Notes under the pieces: model-generated
Told to the model about the DNA's origin: nothing
Seen by the model: the letters and a program-made list of their open reading frames with translations, nothing else
Databases searched by the model: none
Translations under genes and position numbers: made by a program
NCBI GenBank assembly: GCA_038526915.1
Contig: JBCBGF010000002.1
Coordinates: 434,001 to 498,000, forward strand
Reading direction: 5' to 3'
From: JBCBGF01 sp038526915
GTDB lineage: Bacteria; Pseudomonadota; Alphaproteobacteria; Rhodobacterales; Rhodobacteraceae
DNA length: 64,000 bases
Shown: piece after piece, positions 16,898-24,589 of the stretch
How positions within the stretch are numbered: position 1 is the first letter of the stretch
How the letters are laid out: each line of letters starts with the position of its first letter

Positions 16898-17609
16898 ACC
16901 GGTGCGCAACAACCTCGGGATCTACGACGAAGTCGCGGCACAGTGGTGGTCCGATGACATTCGATGGGTGCGCACGCTCAAGAACCTGGTGCCCGGACGA
17001 CTGGCTTGGTTCGACAAGCAAATTGCATGGGCCGAGAAAGCGGTTCTCGACCTTGGATGCGCCGGCGGCTTCATGGCGGAGGCGCTCGCCAAAAGAGGGG
17101 CCGAGGTGACAGGCATCGACCCCGCGACAGACGCCATCGACGCGGCGCGCGATCATGCCGCCGCGTCCGGTCTGTCGATCCACTATGACGTTGGTGTGGG
17201 GGAGGCACTACCGTATCCGGAACGCGCCTTCGATGCAGTCGTCTGTGTCGATGTGCTGGAGCATGTGAACGATCTGCAAAGAGTCCTCGCAGAGGTCGAG
17301 CGCGTTTTGAAACCCGGCGGCATGTTTCTCTTCGACACCATCAATCGAAACCCGATCTCACGTTTGGCGACGATTGCCGTTGCCGAAGAAGTGTTGCGGT
17401 TGCTCCCAAAAGGGACACATGACCCAGACCTCTTTATCAAGCCCAGAGAACTAGCCGACGCGATGGAGAACGTGGGCTTGGTCGTAGGGCCCAGCACCGG
17501 TCTCGGCCCGCGCGGCATAACGCGGCGCGGCGATTTCACCTTCGGACCGCTACCTTTGAAAACTGTGATCTACATGGGCATCGCACGCAAAGCGAATATC
17601 ACTCTATGA
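16890..17609 (+). CDS. UbiG-like SAM-dependent methyltransferase
   Basis: About 239 aa. The ATG overlaps the upstream stop. Motif I VLDLGCAGGFMAEALAKRGAEVTGID, DAVVCVDVLEHV as motif II/post-II, and LKPGGMFLFDTINRNP as motif III match the class I UbiG/quinone O-methyltransferase type. The C-terminal GDFTFGPLPLKTVIYMGIARK also resembles UbiG. Located in the island, it is unlikely to be the housekeeping UbiG. It could modify a quinone or other phenolic alongside the upstream ICMT-like enzyme. Confidence 0.85.
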   Translation: MTEPVRNNLGIYDEVAAQWWSDDIRWVRTLKNLVPGRLAWFDKQIAWAEKAVLDLGCAGGFMAEALAKRGAEVTGIDPATDAIDAARDHAAASGLSIHYDVGVGEALPYPERAFDAVVCVDVLEHVNDLQRVLAEVERVLKPGGMFLFDTINRNPISRLATIAVAEEVLRLLPKGTHDPDLFIKPRELADAMENVGLVVGPSTGLGPRGITRRGDFTFGPLPLKTVIYMGIARKANITL

Positions 17610-17651
17610 GATCGCTTAAGGCGCTCCAGCGCGCAGATTTCGTGGCTTAAG

Positions 17652-18041
17652 TCACACTGGGTTCTGAGCGCCGGCAAAGAACATTAACCGACCGTCGGCG
17701 TCATAGATCGGTCTGATCCGAAGACGGTTCAAGAAGGGCGATCCATCTTTGCGATAGTTGAGAATGTCGATGGTGAAGCGCGTTTCTGCTTTTAGGCCCT
17801 GTCGAATGGCTTCGATCGCGTGGGGATTGGTGTCGGGACCCTGAAGGAACCGACAGTTCCGCCCTGTGGCTTCCTCTGGTGAGTAACCTGTCTGCGCTTC
17901 AAATTCATCGCTGATGAATACCATTGGGTTATCCAGAAGAGAAGGATCAGAAAAGACAACACTCATCTCAACCTCATCCGCTTCTAGAAGCGAGCGAAGA
18001 TACCCTTGATCGAGATCTGACACCTGTAATTCCCCTCCCAT
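17652..18041 (-). CDS. Stand-alone short LOV-domain photoreceptor
   Basis: This 129-aa protein consists almost only of a PAS/LOV core. The canonical LOV motif GRNCRFLQG places the flavin-adduct cysteine at residue 63. FISDEFEAQTGYSPEEATG precedes it, NYRKDGSPFLNRLRIRPIYD carries flavin-contacting Asn residues, and the terminal AGAQNPV supplies the conserved Gln near 127. There is an N-terminal helix and no effector domain, as in the short LOV proteins known from Dinoroseobacter and Pseudomonas. It would sense blue light through FMN in the cytoplasm. The C-terminus is very short after the last strand. Confidence 0.92.
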   Translation of the reverse strand: MGGELQVSDLDQGYLRSLLEADEVEMSVVFSDPSLLDNPMVFISDEFEAQTGYSPEEATGRNCRFLQGPDTNPHAIEAIRQGLKAETRFTIDILNYRKDGSPFLNRLRIRPIYDADGRLMFFAGAQNPV

Positions 18042-18172
18042 GCTAACAGCTCTTTCGACAAGCCGCGCAGAGCAAGACTACTGCGACATGTCAGCGCCGT
18101 AAATTGCTTCGACGTCAGATCACAATTACCATATCGAAAGGAGTGGGTTTTGAAGCCCCATAAGACGACAGC

Positions 18173-18433
18173 ATGGCGACAACACTTAAGACTTGGATTC
18201 CGCGCTTCGGCGTTCTCTGCAGAACCAGTGCTGTCGCCTTGATCGCGGGCGTGTATCGCCGGAGCTCGATTCAAGAAGTCAATGACCACATGGTGGCCAG
18301 GCCGCTCCAACAGCAAGTCCTAATCACGCCTGCGGTGCTCGGAGCTTTGTTCGCACTGAGCGCCCTTGCTGCCCAATTCGGCTGGATTGGAATGCTCTTG
18401 TTCTGGATCGCAGTCATTGTGCTCGTGAACTAG
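18173..18433 (+). CDS. Possible small membrane protein
   Basis: 86-aa frame with a basic N-terminal part and a long C-terminal hydrophobic stretch (LGALFALSALAAQFGWIGMLLFWIAVIVLV). There is no good ribosome site, and no known family. The C-terminal half looks like a real membrane segment, so a shorter product starting at an internal Met is possible. Confidence 0.35.
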   Translation: MATTLKTWIPRFGVLCRTSAVALIAGVYRRSSIQEVNDHMVARPLQQQVLITPAVLGALFALSALAAQFGWIGMLLFWIAVIVLVN

Positions 18434-18457
18434 CTTGGGGAAGTACGCTCACCCTGC

Positions 18458-18473
18458 GCATACCATGGTATGC
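18458..18473. promoter_or_regulatory. Perfect 16-bp palindrome
   Basis: GCATACCATGGTATGC is a complete palindrome in the gap before the 58-aa gene, followed by a T-run. It has no loop, so it is a poor terminator; a dimeric-repressor site is more likely. A second short palindrome (ATTCCGGAAT) follows about 20 bp later. Confidence 0.4.
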
Positions 18474-18562
18474 ATCTGTTTTTTAAGATAAATTCCGGAA
18501 TCTTGTGATCTGCTTTAGACGCCGCTGCGTAAAACTTCCATACTCAGCCAACAGGAGCAGAC

Positions 18563-18739
18563 ATGGAATATCTCATTGGAACTCTCATGCTTGGTAAGAT
18601 CGGTTTCGTCCTTGCATTTGCGTACCTAAGCATTCGCGGGCTTGAGAAGCTCAGGGGCAGCGACGCGCCGAAATCGTCCCTGTCACGTGATGGCGCAGAA
18701 GAACGGATGCAGGCCGCAACAGCAAATCCCGCGGGCTGA
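18563..18739 (+). CDS. 58-aa single-pass membrane protein
   Basis: The frame reads MEYLIGTLMLGKIGFVLAFA, then YLSIRGLEKLRGSD and a polar tail. It is preceded by ACAGGAGCAGAC, a good ribosome site. One N-terminal transmembrane helix of about 20 residues is followed by a charged cytoplasmic tail. It is short enough to be missed by usual gene finders. The function is unknown; placement beside a LOV protein and other small genes may mean a stress-response cluster. Confidence 0.5.
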   Translation: MEYLIGTLMLGKIGFVLAFAYLSIRGLEKLRGSDAPKSSLSRDGAEERMQAATANPAG

Positions 18740-18830
18740 ACCAAACGTGTCCAAAAACTAAGTCGGGTGCAGTGTCGTTATCTCGCTACCCAACTGTCCG
18801 CCTCGAAGTACGCGGCGAGGAGAGACAAAC

Positions 18831-19019
18831 ATGACGGAAAGTGAAGTCCAAAATTCTAATTCTGTGCGGCATATTCTCGATCGACCGTCTGAATTGGCGA
18901 CAGCGACTTGGTATCGCGATGACGGATGGTACGATCTCAGATCGGTAGACCGGTCTGCAGGTCGAGATCGGTCGCAACATAGGCGGAGCACGTGGCTTTA
19001 CGATGACCTTCTGAACTAA
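18831..19019 (+). CDS. Possible small polar protein
   Basis: 62-aa frame preceded by GAGGAGAGACAAAC, a plausible ribosome site. It is polar, with several Trp and Tyr residues (TATWYRDDGWYDLRS), and has no membrane segment and no known domain. It ends about 45 bp before the terminator hairpin of the opposing cupredoxin gene. Support is the ribosome site alone. Confidence 0.4.
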   Translation: MTESEVQNSNSVRHILDRPSELATATWYRDDGWYDLRSVDRSAGRDRSQHRRSTWLYDDLLN

Positions 19020-19059
19020 TCCGCTGTAGGTACGGTGCCACAAATCGCGATTGCGGACC

Positions 19060-19090
19060 AAAAAGGGGCCGGGCTGAGCCCGGCCCTTAT
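19060..19090 (-). terminator. Rho-independent terminator of the cupredoxin gene
   Basis: A 9-bp perfect stem GGGCCGGGC/GCCCGGCCC with a 3-base loop is at 19066-19086. Read on the minus strand it is followed by CTTTTT. It lies 17 bp after the stop of the gene at 19107. Confidence 0.85.
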
Positions 19091-19106
19091 CGGTCAGGAC
19101 ACACCG

Positions 19107-19619
19107 CTAGCCCGTGGATTGTCCAGCTATGAGCTCTTCGGCACGAGCAAAGATGTCCTCGTACCGGTTTTTTGCCCGACCGCGCTGGCGCACCTGACGC
19201 GCCTGCTCAAAGTTCGGTGGGTTGTCACCAACGATGATCAGGCCGACCATGCCGGCTGTTTTATGCGGTGTGCAATACACACCGTAGGCGCCCTCCACAT
19301 CGAGCGTGATCTCGAACTCTTCATTCATGCCGCTGCGCCAGGGCTCGACGCCATCGGGTATCATCTCCGCGTCTGCCGCCACATTATGACCCCGCTCCGT
19401 CGGAACAAATCGTATCGTATCGCCCGGGTTCGCTCGCACGATGTCGGGGTAGAACACCATGCGCTCACCTCTGTCTTCGGGATGGGCGTTCAGCAATTGG
19501 ACTTCGATTGTCTTGGCACCCGCCTGATCGTTCGCAAGGGCCGTTGATGCACCTGCAAGGCTCGTCGTGACCATGGCACTGCCAAGCAGATTGAGATTTT
19601 CTCTACGCGTCATACGCAT
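19107..19619 (-). CDS. Pseudoazurin/plastocyanin-type blue copper protein
   Basis: 170 aa. The type I copper ligands are clear: His78 (ERGHNVA), Cys116, His119 and Met124 (YCTPHKTAGMVG). A leader with TRRENLNLLGS looks like a twin-arginine signal, cleaved near ALA-ND. GAAAGGAAAACCT precedes the start. Residues beyond about 132 form an unusual basic helical extension (QARQVRQRGRAKNRYEDIF...) not needed for the fold. It is a periplasmic electron carrier, in related bacteria a donor to denitrification or oxidative enzymes; no such partner is in the window. Confidence 0.92.
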   Translation of the reverse strand: MRMTRRENLNLLGSAMVTTSLAGASTALANDQAGAKTIEVQLLNAHPEDRGERMVFYPDIVRANPGDTIRFVPTERGHNVAADAEMIPDGVEPWRSGMNEEFEITLDVEGAYGVYCTPHKTAGMVGLIIVGDNPPNFEQARQVRQRGRAKNRYEDIFARAEELIAGQSTG

Positions 19620-19792
19620 AGGTTTTCCTTTCGTTGATTTCTTAGTTGCTCGTGCGCAAGAAGTATCTCAGTGACGGCGGAAATCATCCGGGTGAGACAA
19701 TCCGTCAGACCCTTAAGTATCTATTTTCAAATGATTTTGATTATCCTTGACGGCGCGCCACCGCGACCGTGTGATGGGTCCAACGGAACCAG

Positions 19793-20089
19793 CTAACGCC
19801 CAAGACGGATAGCAGCCAGCCTAAGGAAAACTGCCCGATTGGGCGGAGACGCCTTCGCCACGGCTGCAGCCTTTTGCCACCACATCCGCTCGGGGCCACT
19901 CATCTCCTCTAGAAGCAACCGCATCGACAGCTGAGCACTTCGGCCGTCTGTCGCGCAGAAGTCGGGTTCCCGTGCGAAAGTGCTCTCGATTGCATCTATC
20001 AAACGCTGGTCATCGCGATCATGCGCGTAGATCAAGATGCCAATCAGACAAAGCCTGAATGGCGCAACCTCTTTAATGAACTCGTCCAT
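19793..20089 (-). CDS. Small helical protein of unknown function
   Basis: About 98 aa from the Met of MDEFIKEVAPF; an upstream in-frame ATG would add 22 residues of less typical sequence. It is all-helical in appearance (DDQRLIDAIESTFAREPDFC..., MRLLLEEMSGPERMWWQKAAAVA), cytosolic and without recognised domain. It stands alone between the cupredoxin and HAD genes with a weak ribosome site. Confidence 0.5.
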   Translation of the reverse strand: MDEFIKEVAPFRLCLIGILIYAHDRDDQRLIDAIESTFAREPDFCATDGRSAQLSMRLLLEEMSGPERMWWQKAAAVAKASPPNRAVFLRLAAIRLGR

Positions 20090-20220
20090 AGGCTCTTGGC
20101 ATTGTCTTTCTAGGGTGCACTTATTGAGCTTTGCTAGCCGACAAGTTCGCTTCACTAGCTCACATAGTTAAAGAACGGCCCCTGCTTTCTTGGGCAGGCT
20201 CCCAAGGGCGAAATCGCTCT

Positions 20221-20901
20221 TCAGGCAACATCCCGAAGATCGGCCAACAGCGCGCCGAGAACGACAGGAAAGACATTGCTACGCGCCGTCCAGTCTGCAG
20301 TGGAAACATCATGGTCCCAAGTGTTCGCACCGGGATAGGCAATCACCCTCATGTTCGCAGACGCAGCTGCGCGAAGTCCCGCCTCGTTATCCTCAATGGC
20401 CACAGCGTTGCTGGGCTCGACCCCGAGTCTTGCGGCAACGGATTGATACGCATCAGCCGCTGGCTTTTGCTTAAAACCATCGTCTGCTGAAGTGACGTGG
20501 TCAAAGAGGACTTCGAGATCGCCGGTTCCGTTTTTCAATGCGATATCAATGGTTCGCCGGTCTGTTGTAGAAACCAAAGCTGTCTTCATCCCGAGGTCGC
20601 GCGAAGCTCTGAGGCTTTCAACTACGCCAGGACGCGGCAAGGGTGATTTGTTCCTCAGAAGATCCGCGAATACTTCGGTTTTGTCGGCGTGGATTGCGGC
20701 GGCGTCTGCGATATCCCCGGACTGCCTAGCATAGGTGCTTATGCGGCTCTTGCCGCCAGGCGTTCCAAGCAATGCCCGATAAGTCGCCAAATCCCAGTGC
20801 CAATTCAAGCCATGTCGGGCGAAAACAATGTTGAAGGCTTCACGCTGCAACTCGGAAGTCTCCACAACTGACCCAATTGAACCAAAAAGTACTGCTTGCA
20901 T
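20221..20901 (-). CDS. HAD-fold (CbbY-like) protein lacking both motif I aspartates
   Basis: 226 aa from an ATG preceded by CAGGAGGACGAGCC. The overall layout is a CbbY/beta-phosphoglucomutase-like HAD: cap domain, motif II Ser/Thr in KTALVSTTDR, motif III Lys in DGFKQKPAADAY, and acidic motif IV in AIEDNEAGL. The start, MQAVLFGSIGSVVETS, is motif I, but the usual DxD is Gly-Ser-Ile. The nucleophile and the general acid/base are both missing, so ordinary phosphotransfer chemistry is unlikely. It may be a binding or regulatory pseudoenzyme. Confidence 0.82.
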   Translation of the reverse strand: MQAVLFGSIGSVVETSELQREAFNIVFARHGLNWHWDLATYRALLGTPGGKSRISTYARQSGDIADAAAIHADKTEVFADLLRNKSPLPRPGVVESLRASRDLGMKTALVSTTDRRTIDIALKNGTGDLEVLFDHVTSADDGFKQKPAADAYQSVAARLGVEPSNAVAIEDNEAGLRAAASANMRVIAYPGANTWDHDVSTADWTARSNVFPVVLGALLADLRDVA

Positions 20902-21333
20902 GGCTCGTCCTCCTGACCTGTGTGCCGGGACTAATGTTGACCCACCCGAATAGACATAGGGCAATGCCGTCCGATTTCTCGTGATCCGCCCTAGGAGCTT
21001 TGAAATGGGTTCGCCACAGGATGCTTGGAGCGCTGCATTCCACGTCGACAGATAGAAGGAACAGTCGTTCGCCGTTCTATCGCGCAATAGCAGCTCTGGG
21101 CTCAGAGCAGACATCTGACGCTTTCGGTCGGCCTTGCGGGTCTTCGAACGGCACTCAAGGTGGGGTTCGCGGGAAAAGCCAACGTCCGCTTGCTCGGTTG
21201 GAACAGAAAAAATAGACGACTGGCGACAAAATCGAACCCCACGTCGCGGTCTTCACATTCTGCATCCAACGCCGGCATTTCAACCTAGCGGACGATTTAT
21301 CAAGCTGGCAGGGTTTCGGGCGCGAAAGGGGGG
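20902..21333. other. Intergenic stretch without a recognised gene
   Basis: About 430 bases contain only short frames without domains or ribosome sites. It should hold the promoter of the HAD-like gene at its left edge and the 3' end of the DUF779 transcript at its right edge. No hairpin terminator stands out. Confidence 0.35.
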
Positions 21334-21756
21334 TCACCCCAAGTCGTCCAGCTCTTTTTGCGTGAACAATCGTGACCGCGTCAGAAATCGTTTCTCACGT
21401 CCGTTGTCGAGGCTGAACATCCCGCCGCGACCGGGGACCACATCGATAATGAGTTGCGTGTGGCGCCAAGCCTCAAACTGCGACCCAGAAATGAAGACCT
21501 CGGACCCATCGATATCGCCAAGCTTCACATCGGATGCGCCAATGTGGAAATCGCCTTTGGGATAGCACATCGGCGCTGATCCATCGCAGCACCCGCCTGA
21601 TTGATGGAAAAGCACCTCGCCATGGTCGGCAATGATTTCTGCCAGCAGAGCCCGTGCCGCATGGGTCGCGGTCACGCGCACACCAATGGCTGCATCCTCA
21701 GGCAGGTCGGCATCCGTGACGCAATGAATGTCGACCAATGGTTTTTCTGAGTTCAT
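21334..21756 (-). CDS. DUF779-family protein
   Basis: About 140 aa, started at the Met preceded by GGGAGGATTGAG. It is cysteine-containing (HQSGGCCDGSAPMCYPKGDF), as is typical of DUF779, followed by VFISGSQFEAWRHTQLIIDVVPGRGGMFSLDNG. Family members nearly always sit directly beside an acetaldehyde-type aldehyde dehydrogenase, as here (63 bp downstream of it). The function is unknown, perhaps an accessory or metal/thiol factor for the dehydrogenase. Confidence 0.88.
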   Translation of the reverse strand: MNSEKPLVDIHCVTDADLPEDAAIGVRVTATHAARALLAEIIADHGEVLFHQSGGCCDGSAPMCYPKGDFHIGASDVKLGDIDGSEVFISGSQFEAWRHTQLIIDVVPGRGGMFSLDNGREKRFLTRSRLFTQKELDDLG

Positions 21757-21819
21757 CTCAATCCTCCCGAAGTCCCCTGGCATTCGTGGATGCCAGGGGA
21801 CGTGTCTTACACTTTCTCT

Positions 21820-23340
21820 TTAGAAGAAACCGAGTTTGTTGGGGCTGTAGCTGACCAACATGTTCTTGGTCTGCTGGTAGTGATCAAGCATCATCTTATG
21901 CGTCTCGCGACCGATACCCGACTGCTTGTACCCGCCAAAGGCCGCATGGGCCGGGTAGGCGTGATAGCAGTTGGTCCAGACACGACCCGCTTCAATGGCG
22001 CGGCCAAAGCGGTAGCAGGTGTTGACGTCACGGCTCCACACGCCGGCACCAAGGCCATATAGCGTGTCATTCGCGATATCGAGCGCTTCGTCTTCGTCCT
22101 TAAAGGTCGTCACTGAGACGACAGGGCCGAAGATTTCCTCTTGGAAGACCCGCATTTTGTTGTGACCTTTGAGGATGGTCGGCTTGATGAAGTAGCCCGA
22201 CGACAGCTCACCACCGTAGTCGGCGGCTTCTCCACCCGTCAGAACTTCTGCCCCCTCTTGGCGACCAATGTCGAAGTAAGACAGGATTTTTTCCTGCTGT
22301 TCTGACGACGCCTGCGCGCCCATCATCACACCTTCCGCACGTGGGTCGCCAGTGACGATCGCTTGGGTGCGCTGGATGCATTTTTCGATGAAGGCGTCGT
22401 ATATATCTTCGTGGATCAAGGCCCGGCTCGGACAGGTGCAAACCTCCCCTTGGTTGAGCGCAAACATAACGAAGCCTTCGATCGCTTTGTCGAGGAAATC
22501 GTCGTCCTCGCGCATCACATCCTTATGGAACACATTGGGGGATTTTCCGCCAAGCTCCAGCGTGACCGGAATTAGGTTCTCGGTCGCATACTGCATAATC
22601 AGACGGCCTGTGGTCGTCTCGCCGGTAAAGGCGATCTTGGCAATGCGGTTGGACTGCGCAAGTGGCTTGCCAGCCTCAAGCCCGAACCCGTTGACGATAT
22701 TCAGAATACCGGCAGGCAGCACATCGGCAATCAACTCAGCCCAGACCATGATCGTTGCGGGGGTCTGCTCGGCGGGTTTGATCACGACGGCATTGCCAGC
22801 AGCAAGGGCCGGGGCAAGCTTCCAGGCGGCCATCAGCAGCGGAAAGTTCCACGGGATGATCTGGCCGACGACGCCAAGCGGCTCATGGAAATGGTAGGCA
22901 ACCGTGTCGTTGTCCAATTCGCCCATGGTGCCTTCTTGGGCGCGAATGCAAGACGCGAAATAGCGGAAATGATCAACCGCAAGCGGCAGGTCAGCCGCCA
23001 TCGTTTCACGAATGGCTTTGCCGTTGTCCCATGTTTCGCAGGTTGCCAAAAGCTCCAGGTTTTCTTCCATGATGTCGGCGATCTTTAGGAGCGCATTGGC
23101 GCGTTCGGTGACCGAGGATCGGCCCCAGGCGGTCTTGGCCGCGTGTGCCGCATCCAGCGCGTTTTCGATGTCTGATGCATCCGATCGCGCGATCTGGTTG
23201 ATCACCGCGCCCGTGATCGGAGTTGTATTGTCAAAGTATCTTCCATTCACAGGAGGCACAAACTGGCCACCAATGAAGTTGTCGTATTTGGTTTTGAAAG
23301 GCGACGCGAAGGTGCCTTGGGTTTGCGTCATTTCGTTCAT
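21820..23340 (-). CDS. NAD-dependent aldehyde dehydrogenase (ExaC/AcoD type)
   Basis: 506 aa from the ATG after GGGAGGAACTC. The general base Glu262 is in LELGGKSPN and the catalytic Cys301 in GEVCTCPSR. IIPWNFPLLM and FTGETTTGR form the NAD-binding site, and the ending YQQTKNMLVSYSPNKLGFF is typical of the acetaldehyde dehydrogenase group used in ethanol and acetoin breakdown. It lies between a GAF/Fis activator gene (upstream) and a DUF779 gene (downstream), all on one strand. Confidence 0.95.
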   Translation of the reverse strand: MNEMTQTQGTFASPFKTKYDNFIGGQFVPPVNGRYFDNTTPITGAVINQIARSDASDIENALDAAHAAKTAWGRSSVTERANALLKIADIMEENLELLATCETWDNGKAIRETMAADLPLAVDHFRYFASCIRAQEGTMGELDNDTVAYHFHEPLGVVGQIIPWNFPLLMAAWKLAPALAAGNAVVIKPAEQTPATIMVWAELIADVLPAGILNIVNGFGLEAGKPLAQSNRIAKIAFTGETTTGRLIMQYATENLIPVTLELGGKSPNVFHKDVMREDDDFLDKAIEGFVMFALNQGEVCTCPSRALIHEDIYDAFIEKCIQRTQAIVTGDPRAEGVMMGAQASSEQQEKILSYFDIGRQEGAEVLTGGEAADYGGELSSGYFIKPTILKGHNKMRVFQEEIFGPVVSVTTFKDEDEALDIANDTLYGLGAGVWSRDVNTCYRFGRAIEAGRVWTNCYHAYPAHAAFGGYKQSGIGRETHKMMLDHYQQTKNMLVSYSPNKLGFF

Positions 23341-23461
23341 GAGTTCCTCCCTTAAAGATGAACCCAGCAAAGACTATGGTGAACGTGTTGCGCTACGCGT
23401 GCGCGGCAGTTACGCGGTCGCACTGTCTCAACGTCGAGACAAATCGAACGCTTTTTTTGGA

Positions 23462-24433
23462 CTATTTCAGGATTTTCCGCCGCTCATCCGAGCGCGCAAT
23501 GCCAAGCCGATTCATGCGCCGATAGAGGGTGGCGCGACCGATGCCGAGGCTTTTCGCTGCCGCAGAGACATTCCCGTTTGCGCGTGTGATCGCTTTGATG
23601 ATCGCAGCTTTTTCGCCACGGACAAACCCGCTGACCCCTTTGTCCTCTTCAAAGATGTCGGTTGCCGCAACGGGCTTGAGGTCGTGTTCCAGTTCCCAGT
23701 TAAAGAGCTTACGTGCAGCGCGCGTGGCACCAACGATACAATCGTCAGAACTGATCGCTACGAGGGCGCCCTGATCGACATCCCCATGGCCCGCCAATAC
23801 AACCCGTTTGTTCGGAAAATGCGCTCTGAAGTTCTCTGTTTCGATCTTGAGCGCCGCGTCCTTGACCGTGGCGGCAATCAATTTGTTGACCGCATTGGTT
23901 TGATCCGACCGCGCCGAACTGACGTCCAGAACACCAATCAGTTTGCCTTTGGCCCCGTGGATTGGCACGCCGATACAGGTCATCGCGATGTTTTTCGGAA
24001 GATAGTGCTGATCTCTATGAATGGTGACCGCACGGCGCTCTGCCAAACAGGTGCCAATGCCATTTGTGCCTTCGAAATCCTCGCTCCAGACCGCTCCTTG
24101 GCACAGGCCCCAATTCTGGAAACTGCGCGCATCCGCGTTTCGACAGCGTTGTTCAAGGACAAAGCCGTCGGCATCGGTCAAGACCACGCTGCACCCAGAT
24201 GCGCCGACCAGGCTGAACAGATTGTCGAGCATCGGACCGGCAACGGACAGGAATTGGTCTGCCTTTTGCTTGCGTTCGCGCAGTTCCGAGGAGGTGGCAA
24301 CATGCTGCGGAGCACGCCTGAACGGATCGATCCCGTGGCGTTCATATGACCTGCGCCAAGACGCGGCCAGCCTGCTTGTTGCAGCAGCTTGGTCCGATTC
24401 CAAACATGCTAAGACACGCTGCGCATGGCGCAT
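23462..24433 (-). CDS. AcoR-like GAF/Fis regulator without AAA+ domain
   Basis: 323 aa. The N-terminal region (SRLAASWRRSYERHGIDPFRRAP) and GAF domain (about 60-190, with GAVWSEDFEGTNGIGTCLAERRAVTIHRDQHY) match the AcoR family sensor half. The C-terminus is a Fis-type HTH (ITRANGNVSAAAKSLGIGRATLYRRMNRLGI). The sigma-54-contacting AAA+ domain of full-length AcoR (GAFTGA region) is absent and is replaced by a PAS-like link of about 80 residues. It lies 121 bp upstream of the aldehyde dehydrogenase gene and probably controls it. Confidence 0.87.
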   Translation of the reverse strand: MRHAQRVLACLESDQAAATSRLAASWRRSYERHGIDPFRRAPQHVATSSELRERKQKADQFLSVAGPMLDNLFSLVGASGCSVVLTDADGFVLEQRCRNADARSFQNWGLCQGAVWSEDFEGTNGIGTCLAERRAVTIHRDQHYLPKNIAMTCIGVPIHGAKGKLIGVLDVSSARSDQTNAVNKLIAATVKDAALKIETENFRAHFPNKRVVLAGHGDVDQGALVAISSDDCIVGATRAARKLFNWELEHDLKPVAATDIFEEDKGVSGFVRGEKAAIIKAITRANGNVSAAAKSLGIGRATLYRRMNRLGIARSDERRKILK

Positions 24434-24589
24434 TGGTCATCCTCCCTTGGGCGAGCATAACCGCCGACTTGCATCCTGCAAGTGTGACGAAAGCGCCGAT
24501 CGATGGAAATGTCTCAGAGCCGAGACAGATCAGCGACTTCACTGCGACCGCGTCAACTTTGGTTCCGCCGGGCTTTGCAGCCGTTTGAT

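Noticed and set aside
19727..19740. TCAAATGATTTTGA as an FNR-type site before the cupredoxin gene
   Set aside because: Symmetry is real but the sequence does not match TTGATnnnnATCAA; evidence for an FNR site is too weak.
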